Under the pieces are notes generated by a model. The model saw only the letters and a list, made by a program, of their open reading frames with translations. It had not been told where the DNA came from and searched no databases. Positions 22,415-30,895 of a stretch of 64,000 nucleotides of DNA are shown in pieces; the stretch's first letter is position 1, and each line of letters opens with the position of its first letter. The DNA lies in assembly GCA_028291545.1 (NCBI GenBank), contig JAQGHR010000031.1, forward strand, positions 1-64,000. The letters run 5' to 3'. Source of the DNA: Planctomycetota bacterium. GTDB lineage: Bacteria > Planctomycetota > Planctomycetia > Isosphaerales > Isosphaeraceae. The position numbers and the translations under genes are program-made.

Positions 22415-22978
22415 TCACTTCACCCTTTCGACATACTCCCCGGTCCTCGTATCAATCCGGATCTTCTCCCCCGGGCCGATGAACGGAGGGACCTGGACCT
22501 TGAGGCCGGTTTCAAGGGTGGCGTCCTTGTACTGGTTGGTCGCGGTGGCACCCTTGAGGGACGGGGGCGTGTCGGTCACGATCAAATCCACGGAGGCGGG
22601 GACTTCGATCGATGCGGCCTTGTCGTCGATGAACTTGACGAGCACCTTGGTGTTGGGCAGGAGGTACTCCATCGACGAGCCGACCATGTCCGCGGGGAAT
22701 GTGATCTGGTCGAAGGTCTCGGAGTCCATGAAGACGTGCTCGTCTCCCGAGGAGTAGATGTACTCGAACTCGCGGGACTCGACGAACGGGACTTCGATCT
22801 GCTCGTCGGAACGGAACCGCTTCTCGTTCGTGGAGCCGCTGTTCATGTTCTTGAGCTTGGCCTGTACGAACGCGCGAAGGTTGCCGGGGGTGCGGTGGGC
22901 GAAGTCGGTGACGACGTAATTCACACCCTCCATGTGGATGATCATGCCGCGACGAATGTCGGACGCCTTGATGTTCAT
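22415..22978 (-). CDS. efp: Elongation factor P
   Basis: MNIKASDIRRGMIIHMEGVNYVVTDFAHRTPGNLRAFVQAKLKN...IVTDTPPSLKG...KIRIDTRTGEYVERVK, full-length EF-P. Confidence 0.95.
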   Translation of the reverse strand: MNIKASDIRRGMIIHMEGVNYVVTDFAHRTPGNLRAFVQAKLKNMNSGSTNEKRFRSDEQIEVPFVESREFEYIYSSGDEHVFMDSETFDQITFPADMVGSSMEYLLPNTKVLVKFIDDKAASIEVPASVDLIVTDTPPSLKGATATNQYKDATLETGLKVQVPPFIGPGEKIRIDTRTGEYVERVK

Positions 22979-23472
22979 GGCGATCTGCGAAGCCCCCGGA
23001 TTCAGTTGGACTCGTGGTGATCTTGAGAGAAGTCCCGTACGCTCCCGGCACCTAAACAGCCCGCGCGACGGACGATACCGACGAATCTACCCCATGGCCC
23101 GGTGGATGAACAGGGGATTTGGGACGGCGAGTCGGGGCAATGGCCCCGGAGCCTGGAACGCCAGGGAACCGAGATGCGAGTCTCAGACTCCGGCCGGAAA
23201 GTAGAAGAGGCTCGGCCCAGAGGTCTGGGTCGAGCCTCATTTAGTTAGTTACCGAGTGCTCTGAGGGGGGCACTTACTACGTGCTGCACCGCAGGTCTCG
23301 TCGCCGGTAGTCGCGGAGCCTCGTTTCTCCCCGATTCCGTATCATTTACGTCGCGTCAGATCCGTTGTTCCGAAGTCTTAAGAATTTTTTCTCGTTTTCT
23401 TCGTGCTTCGTGCGATAATCCCCATTCCCCCCGGAATCCCGGGCCAAACTCCGAAGAGCGGAGCACGGTCTC

Positions 23473-24231
23473 ATGAGCGCGGATGCTTCCAATCGGGATC
23501 TCAACGAGATCTCAACTTTCTGGCCGGATGTGCATGGATCCCACGAGCCCGAGTCACCCGCCGGGCGCCGAGAAGCGCAAGAACGGCTCCTGAAACGCTA
23601 TCAGGGTGCGATCAAGCGCTACATGACCGCCGCGGTGCGCGACCCCGAACAGGCCGACGAGTTGTTCCAGAAGTTCGCCGTGCGATTCGTCCAGGGCGAC
23701 TTCCATCGGGCCGATCCGATGCGAGGTCGGTTCCGCGATTATCTCAAGTCGGCCCTGTTCCATCTGGTAGACGACCATCGCCGCGCGGCACGCCGGTTCC
23801 CCGGGTCGCTTCCGCCGAATGCCCCGGAACCCTGCGTGGATGCCCCGCCCTCGGCCGAGGACGATGCCAGATTCTTGGCCTGCTGGCGGGCCGATCTGCT
23901 GGCACGAGCCTGGGCCGCGCTGGATGAACACGAGAGACGGACGGCACGGCCGCTGTCATCCATTCTTCGCTATTTTACGCAGCATCCCGAGGTCCGCTCG
24001 GCTCAGGTCGCCGCGATGTACTCCGCGCGGTTCGGGACCGAGATCAGCGACGGCTGGGTCCGCAGAATCCTCCACCAGGCGCGCCGCTTGCTCCAGGATG
24101 CCGTCATGCACGAGGTCGGACGAACCCTGGACGCTCCCACGTTGGCGAACATTGAGGAGGAACTCATCGACCTCGGCTTGCACTCCTATTTTGCCGGCGC
24201 CCTCAGTCGGCGTCGTGGCGAGGAATCCTGA
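23473..24231 (+). CDS. ECF-type RNA polymerase sigma factor-like protein
   Basis: RYQGAIKRYMTAAVRDPEQADELFQKFAVRFVQGDFHRADPMRGRFRDYLKSALFHLVDDHRR resembles sigma region 2; C-terminal HTH-like region. Confidence 0.75.
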   Translation: MSADASNRDLNEISTFWPDVHGSHEPESPAGRREAQERLLKRYQGAIKRYMTAAVRDPEQADELFQKFAVRFVQGDFHRADPMRGRFRDYLKSALFHLVDDHRRAARRFPGSLPPNAPEPCVDAPPSAEDDARFLACWRADLLARAWAALDEHERRTARPLSSILRYFTQHPEVRSAQVAAMYSARFGTEISDGWVRRILHQARRLLQDAVMHEVGRTLDAPTLANIEEELIDLGLHSYFAGALSRRRGEES

Positions 24232-24298
24232 GCTCGATCCCGGAGCGTGAACCGGGGCCATCTCCGCCGGTGAGACGTCGACGGCAATTCGCGCAGTC

Positions 24299-25243
24299 TC
24301 AGATCTGGTAATCCATCCCGCTCGGCGTGACCGTGCCACGATAGCGCAGCTTCGGGTTCTCGATCGTGACGACGGTGTAGGGCTCGACGCTCCGGGTCAG
24401 CCATGCGGACGAGCCGATCACGGCATGGTGGCCGATCGTCGTCTCGCCGCCGAGGATTGTGGCATTGGCATAAATGACCACGTCGTCTTCGATCGTCGGG
24501 TGCCGTTTCGTATCACGCCGAAGCTCGCCCGTCGTCTCGTCCCGGGGAAAGCTGAGGGCGCCCAGGGTCACGCCCTGGTAAACCTTGACCCCGTCGCCGA
24601 TCCGGGTGGTCTCGCCGATGACGACGCCGGTGCCGTGGTCGATGAAGAAGCGCCGGCCGATCGTCGCGCCGGGATGGATGTCGATGCCCGTCTTTCCGTG
24701 GGCATACTCGGTCATCATCCGGGGGATCAACGGCACGTCCATCTCGTAGAGTTCATGGGCCACGCGAAACACGGTGATCGCCGAGAGCCCAGGATAGCAA
24801 AACAGGATCTCGTCCAGGTTTTTGGCCGCAGGATCCCCATCGAACGCGGCCCTGGCGTCCTCCGCCAGGATGCGTCGCAGATCGGGGATCGATTCGAGGA
24901 GGCGGATCGCCAATTGCTGCGCATCCCCCTCGAAATCGCGCTCCAGGTCCAGCGTGCGGCAATCGTGCCGGAGTGCGCGGGCGACCTGCTGGGTGAGGCG
25001 ATCGTGCAGGCCGTCGATCAGGTCGCCGACGTGGTACTCGACGTTGCCGAAATGGAGGTTTTGCCGGCGGCCGTAGCCGGGATAGAGGATTTCGCGCAAG
25101 TCTTCGAGGATCTGGACCACTTCTCGATAGCTTGGCAGCGGCGAATGGCCGAGATGGTTGATCCCGCCACATTCCTCGTAGGTCTCGACAATCCGATCGG
25201 TCAGCGCCGGCAGCATTTCCTTGAGCCGGATGTCGGTGGCCAT
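24299..25243 (-). CDS. cysE: Serine O-acetyltransferase
   Basis: Hexapeptide-repeat acyltransferase: [48 protein letters not shown]...[19 protein letters not shown]. Confidence 0.92.
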   Translation of the reverse strand: MATDIRLKEMLPALTDRIVETYEECGGINHLGHSPLPSYREVVQILEDLREILYPGYGRRQNLHFGNVEYHVGDLIDGLHDRLTQQVARALRHDCRTLDLERDFEGDAQQLAIRLLESIPDLRRILAEDARAAFDGDPAAKNLDEILFCYPGLSAITVFRVAHELYEMDVPLIPRMMTEYAHGKTGIDIHPGATIGRRFFIDHGTGVVIGETTRIGDGVKVYQGVTLGALSFPRDETTGELRRDTKRHPTIEDDVVIYANATILGGETTIGHHAVIGSSAWLTRSVEPYTVVTIENPKLRYRGTVTPSGMDYQI

Positions 25244-25365
25244 TGCGGGAGGTCCTCGTCTCGCCGGGTCGAATCACGCCTCATTCCGGAGGCTTTATCG
25301 AATCCGTCGATTGTAGGGGAAGCTGGCGGGCAGGGTCAAATCGCGATGGCGCTGTGAATCGAATA

Positions 25366-25468
25366 GTTTCACGCAGAGGCGGGGAGGCGCGGAGAAGACA
25401 AATCAAAGCGAAATTTTTTTCCTTCCCAGGTCTTGTCTTCTCCGCGCCTTCCCGCCTCTGCGTGAAAC
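25366..25468. repeat. Long intergenic inverted repeat, GTTTCACGCAGAGG family, copy 1
   Basis: 35-bp arms gtttcacgcagaggcgg(g)gaggcgcggagaagaca and tgtcttctccgcgccttcccgcctctgcgtgaaac, 34/35 complementary, 33-nt loop containing a T-run. Confidence 0.95.
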
Positions 25469-25633
25469 TCTCTGTTCTTTGTCTCAGGCCGCATGCTCTC
25501 CGATCTTATCGGTTCGAGAGGTCACGCCGGTTGAGCCGGTTCATTCGCGGGAAGGCGCTTGAGGCCCCGTCCTGTGCTCGGTACCCTCAGACCTGAGGAC
25601 TTGCCGCCAGATCTCGCCTCGGGGAGACGGACC

Positions 25634-26680
25634 ATGAGATTTCGACCAACCGCGATATCGCTGTGCCTTCTCAGTTCCCTCCTCGGCCCGAGTGCCCGAG
25701 CCCAGGACGTGGCGAGGCCGTCTTACGCGTCGCTGGAGGAGTTAAAGGCCTCCTACGCCAAACAACTCCTCGATCTCGACCGTCACCGGATCGCCGATAT
25801 GGCGGGCCTCGCGGCGAAGCAAAAGGGAGAGGACGCCGAGACGACCTATCGCGAGCTGTTCCATATCGCCGTCGTTCGCGACCTCTACACCGAGGCCGAC
25901 CCCGCCGCGGATGCGTACCTGAAGACCGAATCCGCCGATCCGGGCAACCGGGCCATGGCCGTGTTCATCAACGTGATCGAGAAGGCCAATCGGGGCCAGT
26001 ATGACGAGTCGCTCGCGGACCTCACCGCCTTCTTCCAGCGCGCACCCGTGAAGGACGATGGGAAGCCCCGGCTCGATCCCGATATGGTCATCCCCATCGG
26101 CGAAGCCTACCTCCAGCGCCTGATTCGCGGTGGACGTTACGATATCGCCAAGAAGGTCTGCGAACTCGCCCTCGCCCGACGTTCCGAGCCCAACATTCGA
26201 TCTCACTTCGCCGCCCGCATGGCGAGGATCAACATGCTCGACAAGCCCGCGCCCCAGATCGTGGGCAAGGACGTGGACGGCAAGACGATCCGCCTATCCG
26301 ACTTCAAAGGCAAGGTCGTCCTCGTCGATTTCTGGGCCACCTGGTGCCCTCCCTGCGTGGCGATGATTCCCGAGCTTCAAGCCCTCCAGACCAGGTACGG
26401 CAAGGACGGCTTCGTCATCCTCGGCGTCAACCTCGACGCCCGCCGCGAGGACGTCGGCAGCATCGCCAAGGCCACCCCCGTCGTCCGCCAGTTCCTCCTC
26501 GACTCCCGCGCCTCCTGGCCCAGCCTCCTGGTCGGACCCGCCTCCGACGCCGACCCCGCCGCCCTGTTCGGCGTCGACGAGATCCCCGCGAGTTTCCTGA
26601 TCGACCGCACCGGCAAGGTCGTTCACATCGAACTGAGTGGGTCGGAGCTGGACAAGGCGATCAAGGCGGCCTTGAAGTAG
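25634..26680 (+). CDS. TlpA/thioredoxin-like protein, secreted
   Basis: Signal peptide MRFRPTAISLCLLSSLLGPSARAQ; redoxin domain VLVDFWATWCPPCVAMIPELQ. Confidence 0.9.
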   Translation: MRFRPTAISLCLLSSLLGPSARAQDVARPSYASLEELKASYAKQLLDLDRHRIADMAGLAAKQKGEDAETTYRELFHIAVVRDLYTEADPAADAYLKTESADPGNRAMAVFINVIEKANRGQYDESLADLTAFFQRAPVKDDGKPRLDPDMVIPIGEAYLQRLIRGGRYDIAKKVCELALARRSEPNIRSHFAARMARINMLDKPAPQIVGKDVDGKTIRLSDFKGKVVLVDFWATWCPPCVAMIPELQALQTRYGKDGFVILGVNLDARREDVGSIAKATPVVRQFLLDSRASWPSLLVGPASDADPAALFGVDEIPASFLIDRTGKVVHIELSGSELDKAIKAALK

Positions 26681-26760
26681 GGATTTTCGATTAGATCTCG
26701 CGGGTAACGTTGCGCTCTCTTGACTCCACAAATCGCGGAGTAACGCAAGAATTGAATCAT

Positions 26761-26812
26761 AAACAGTGTCGGCTCATCTAAATCGGTCGATTGAGATGAG
26801 CCGACACCGTTT
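26761..26812. terminator. Palindromic element, probable bidirectional terminator (52 bp)
   Basis: aaacagtgtcggctcatctaaatcg / cgattgagatgagccgacaccgttt, 25-bp arms with 2 mismatches, between the convergent genes ending at 26680 (+) and 26861 (-). Confidence 0.7.
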
Positions 26813-26860
26813 GGGGGTCTCGCCCCGGCCGACTTCCGAAAGCCGCGTAGCCCGTCCCGA

Positions 26861-28951
26861 TCAACGCGCGATCGACGTGTCAGGCGCTCGGGTCGGCGCC
26901 ACGGTGAACGATCCGCGGATCTCCAGGGGCTTGGGGCCGACGCCGAATCGGAGTTGGAACGAGTAGGTCTTGCCGGCGGGGTCGGCCTTGGGCGCGTCGA
27001 GCGCTGGCGGCATCGTGGGCTTCGCCTGCGGCCGGGGTTCGAGCGAGGCCGGCTGAACCGATTCGTCTCGGCTGTCCTTGACCTGCTCCGTCTTGGACGG
27101 CTCGGCGACGAGGATGTGTTCGTGAGCCAGGAGGGTTCCCTTGACTTCCTCGAAGGCCGCGATGGCGGTGTTGTATCGGGCCCGATAATCGGCCTCCTGA
27201 GCCACGCTCACCGACCAACGATTCACGGCGTCGAGATACCGGTCGATCGTGATCGTGCCGTTCTCGAAGAGGGCGGCGTGGGCGTCGAGCCGCTGCTGGG
27301 CCGCGGCCTTGAGCCGGCCGGCGGTCTTGAACTGTTGATAATTGCTGTCCACTTCCAGGAAGAAGCGGGCCAGCCCATGCGTCGATTGATGGACGACCTG
27401 TTGATTGAAGTCCTTCTGACGCTGGATCTGGGCCGGGGCGAACTTCGTCGGATCGATCGCGTTCAGGATGGACACGGAAGAAACGATGTCGGGCTGGTTC
27501 TTTCGCATCACCTCGATCGACTCGTCCCAGTCCGGCTTGAATTCGGCTTCGAGAGGCCGCGTCGATGGCACGATCCGGCGTCCGTCGGCCACCGGCAGCC
27601 CCAGGATATGGCGAAGCTGCCGCTCGGTCGTGATCAATTGCGACGTCTTGTCGACCATGTTGAATTTGAACCGCTTGAGCTGCTCCTCGGCTTCCTGCAA
27701 GTTGAGCTTGCTTCCGTGTCCCGCCAGGAGCTTGGCCTCTTCCCGCTTGACGATCTGCGCGGTCAGATCGACGGCCGTCTCCGCCGCCCCGAATTCCACC
27801 AACGACAGGCCGAGGGCCCAGTATTGCTGCTCGATGGAGCGAACATGGGCCATGATCTCGGAAGTGAACTTGTATTTACTAGCTTTGACATCTTGCGGGG
27901 CGACCGTGAACTCCTCGCCCACGGCCGATTTGACCACCCGCACGGTTCCGGAGTTCGTCAAGGACACGCGGATCGCTTCGGGCAGGCCCAACGGCCAGAC
28001 GTCGCCCTGGTCCGCGATGGCGGACGGCAGCGCGGATTTCTTTTCGGCGATTTGCGCGGCCGGGATCGCGGGCTCCTTGGGCTTCGCATCCTGCGCCCAG
28101 GCCCGCGAGACCGCCCCGATTCCGGCGGCCAGGGCAAGCAGCCCGAGGATCGAGACGGCAGCCATCCTTAGCTTGCTGAGCAACATGATCTTGAGCACTC
28201 CGTTGACGAGAGAATGCACCGACGCCGAGACCGTCCCGGCGATGAGCTGATCCATCAGAGTCCCCACCGCGCGGGGGACCGCGGGGCTTTGAAGACCGGC
28301 CTGGGCCGCGATCGCCGGGGTCACGGCCGCGAGGGCGGCCGAAGGCGCAAGACCCAGCCGGATCAGGCGATTTCGCAAGCGATCACGACCTCGCGAACGC
28401 AAGCTCTTGACGGTGCCGACCGGCCGGCCCATCTTGCGAGCGGCCTCCTCGCACGAGTGACCTTCGAGGTCGCAAAGTACGATCGGGACGCGGTAACGCT
28501 CGGGCAGGCGGTTGATCTCCTCGTGGAGGACGTGCTCCCATTCACAGTCGGAGCGTGCCTCATAGTGGTCACATCGCGCGGATCGCCCGTCGAGCCGCCG
28601 CCGTCTGGCGATGGACGACCTGGCGCAGGTCGCCGTGCGGAAGGCGACCTGGTGGAGCCACGGCCCGAGGGAGTCGTGAACCCACAACGATCGCGCTCGT
28701 TTGATCAGGATCAGGAACGTGGCCTGGTACGCATCCTGCGCGTCGTGGGTGTCGCGGAGCTGGCCGCGGCAAACCCGCAGGACCATCGCGCCGTGCCGCT
28801 CGACCAGGGCCGCGAACGCCAATTCGGCCGCCTCGCCCGAGTCCGTGGCGAACCGTTCCAATAATTGCCCGTCCGTAAGCCCCTGGATCACCCCGAGATT
28901 GAACAGCGAATGCAGCTGTCGTCGGAGTGTCCGGTCCGTCCTTGTCGCCAC
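26861..28951 (-). CDS. ECF sigma factor with TM segment and C-terminal TolC-like (outer-membrane efflux) domain
   Basis: Sigma region 2/4 (AFAALVERHGAMVLRVCRGQLRDTHDAQDAYQATFLIL...LPERYRVPIVLCDLEGHSCEEAARKMGRPVGTVKSLRSRGRDRLRNRL); TM MAAVSILGLLALAAGIGAV; TolC-like KLNLQEAEEQLKRFKFNMVDKTSQLITTERQLRHILGLPVADGRRIVPSTRPLEAEFKPDWDESIEVMRKNQPDI. Confidence 0.88.
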   Translation of the reverse strand: MATRTDRTLRRQLHSLFNLGVIQGLTDGQLLERFATDSGEAAELAFAALVERHGAMVLRVCRGQLRDTHDAQDAYQATFLILIKRARSLWVHDSLGPWLHQVAFRTATCARSSIARRRRLDGRSARCDHYEARSDCEWEHVLHEEINRLPERYRVPIVLCDLEGHSCEEAARKMGRPVGTVKSLRSRGRDRLRNRLIRLGLAPSAALAAVTPAIAAQAGLQSPAVPRAVGTLMDQLIAGTVSASVHSLVNGVLKIMLLSKLRMAAVSILGLLALAAGIGAVSRAWAQDAKPKEPAIPAAQIAEKKSALPSAIADQGDVWPLGLPEAIRVSLTNSGTVRVVKSAVGEEFTVAPQDVKASKYKFTSEIMAHVRSIEQQYWALGLSLVEFGAAETAVDLTAQIVKREEAKLLAGHGSKLNLQEAEEQLKRFKFNMVDKTSQLITTERQLRHILGLPVADGRRIVPSTRPLEAEFKPDWDESIEVMRKNQPDIVSSVSILNAIDPTKFAPAQIQRQKDFNQQVVHQSTHGLARFFLEVDSNYQQFKTAGRLKAAAQQRLDAHAALFENGTITIDRYLDAVNRWSVSVAQEADYRARYNTAIAAFEEVKGTLLAHEHILVAEPSKTEQVKDSRDESVQPASLEPRPQAKPTMPPALDAPKADPAGKTYSFQLRFGVGPKPLEIRGSFTVAPTRAPDTSIAR

Positions 28952-29211
28952 GGATCTGATCCTCGGTCCGTTATTTTCGCTTGCCGACAGAGTGTAATGT
29001 CGCGGGTCGGGCCGTCGGTTGCAACCTTTTTGGAAAAGCCGTGGCGCGTGGTTCCCAATGCATCAAGCCCGCGATGCGGGCCAGTCGCTGTGACGGTGGA
29101 CCGTAATTAATCCGGCTGAAGTTCGGGGAAATAATGGACATTCGGTCCCGAGTGGCTGCCAGACCGAAGCCGAATCCAGGGAGGGAAAGGGGGCATTCCG
29201 GGGATAAATAC

Positions 29212-29273
29212 AGCATAAACAATATCGCTACACCTTGATTGATCGGTCAAGGTGTAGCGATATTGTTTATGCT
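29212..29273. terminator. Perfect 27-bp inverted repeat, probable terminator-like element
   Basis: agcataaacaatatcgctacaccttga - ttgatcgg - tcaaggtgtagcgatattgtttatgct, 68 bp past the 3' end of the minus-strand gene at 29342. Confidence 0.75.
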
Positions 29274-29341
29274 CTCAATCACACCCCGCGCGATCGAACT
29301 TCGCTCAATCAGCAGCGGATGGCAGAGTCATCCGATCCGGC

Positions 29342-30730
29342 TTACTTCTTCAACCCCGGCGCCGCCAGAATTGTCTTGATCGCCTTCCCATCCGCCGCAT
29401 TCCAGAGCCGGACTTCCCCATCCCAGCTACCTGAAGCAATGGTATTGCCGTCGCGGGAGACGGCGAGGGCGTAGATCCAGTCGTTGTGGCCGGCGAGGGA
29501 GAACTTCTGGGCGGCACCTTCGAAGATGCGGACGGTCTTGTCGGCGGAGCAGGCGAGGAGGCGCTTGCCGTCGGGGTGGTAGAGGAGGCGGAAGACGGCG
29601 CCACCGAAGCCGCCTAGGTTGGAGACCTGCTTGCCGTCCTCGTCGGGATTCCAGAAGCGGATCTGGGAGTCGCCGCCACCGGTGGCGACGAGCTTGCCGT
29701 CGGGGGAGAAGCTGACGGTGTAAACCGTCTCGGCGTGGCCGGGGAAGGTGACGAGGGATTCTTTCTTGGCGACGTCGAACACCTTGGCCGTCTTGTCGCG
29801 GCTGGCGCTGGCCAGACGCTTGCCGTCGGGGCTGAAGGCGATGTCGAGGACCCAATCGGCGTGGTCTTCGATCGTCGAGACGAGCTTGCCGGTCTCCACT
29901 TCCCAGATGCGGATCGCACGATCGGCGCCGGCGGCGGCGACGAGCTTGCTGTCGGGGCTGAAGGCGACGGCGAAGACGCTGTCGCTGGTTTCCACCAGGT
30001 CACGGACGGGCTTGCCGCCACCATCGGGCTCGGCGATCCAGAGCTTCGCCGCGCCGTACTGGCCGGGGTCGCCGCTGGCGGTCGCGAGCCACTTGCCGTC
30101 GGGGCTGTAGGCGACGTCGTAGACCCGCTCGGAAAGCCCGCGCAGGCGACGGCCGATGGAGGCGTCGGCGCTCTTCCACAGGTTGACCTCGTGATACCCG
30201 GCGGAAGCCACCTCCGTGTTGTCGGGGCTGAACGCGACGGCGGTGATCGGCACGGCGATCGGGTAGACCTCGGGCACGACGACCGGCGAAAGCTTGTGCA
30301 GAAGCGCGGGCCAGTCTTCCTTGGGATCGGTCCCGTCGTACTTCGCGCCTTGGGTCACCCACTGCTCGATCACCGCGACCTGATCTTTGGGCAAGGCGTC
30401 TTGCTTGTAGGGCATGCGGGGCTTGGCGTCCTTGTGGAGCAACTCCACGAACCGGCTCTCGTCCGGCTTGCCGGGTTCCAGCGTGAGGTCCGCGCCTTGC
30501 GCTCCGCCCTTCGCGAGGGCCGCGAAGTTGACCATGTTGTACTTGCTCTCCGCCTTCCTCGCGTTGTGGCAGGCGATGCAATTCTTCACCAGGATCGGAG
30601 CGACATCCTTCATGAAGCTGACCGGCGCCGGAGGCGCGGCGGCCGGCTTGGGGGTGTCGCCAAATGCGGCGGACGGGGCAAGGGCACAGATCAAGGCGAG
30701 TACGCGGCGCATCCAGCAGTCCTCCATCAC
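29342..30730 (-). CDS. WD40-repeat protein with N-terminal planctomycete-type c-type cytochrome domain
   Basis: VAPILVKNCIACHNARKAESKYNMVNFAALAKGG (CxxCH) followed by WD40 units (VAFSPDSKLVAAAGADRAIRIWEV...). Confidence 0.93.
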   Translation of the reverse strand: MMEDCWMRRVLALICALAPSAAFGDTPKPAAAPPAPVSFMKDVAPILVKNCIACHNARKAESKYNMVNFAALAKGGAQGADLTLEPGKPDESRFVELLHKDAKPRMPYKQDALPKDQVAVIEQWVTQGAKYDGTDPKEDWPALLHKLSPVVVPEVYPIAVPITAVAFSPDNTEVASAGYHEVNLWKSADASIGRRLRGLSERVYDVAYSPDGKWLATASGDPGQYGAAKLWIAEPDGGGKPVRDLVETSDSVFAVAFSPDSKLVAAAGADRAIRIWEVETGKLVSTIEDHADWVLDIAFSPDGKRLASASRDKTAKVFDVAKKESLVTFPGHAETVYTVSFSPDGKLVATGGGDSQIRFWNPDEDGKQVSNLGGFGGAVFRLLYHPDGKRLLACSADKTVRIFEGAAQKFSLAGHNDWIYALAVSRDGNTIASGSWDGEVRLWNAADGKAIKTILAAPGLKK

Positions 30731-30792
30731 GGCGGCGAATCTCTTAATAGTTTAGTGGAATGAGCAAGGTCCTGGGAAGAGGGAGGGTCGTC

Positions 30793-30870
30793 CGCAGATT
30801 TCGCAGATGAACGCAGATTGCGGAAATCAGATTCAATTTTATCTGCGTTCATCTGCGAAATCTGCGGATG
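30793..30870. repeat. Perfect 28-bp intergenic inverted repeat
   Basis: tccgcagatttcgcagatgaacgcagat / atctgcgttcatctgcgaaatctgcgga, 22-nt loop. Confidence 0.95.
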
Positions 30871-30895
30871 ACTCTTTCTCTTCATCCTGTCTCGA

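Noticed and set aside
25366-25468. Reading the long palindrome as the ends of an insertion sequence
   Set aside because: No transposase ORF between the arms (33-nt loop) and no clear target-site duplication; kept as a non-autonomous repeat only.
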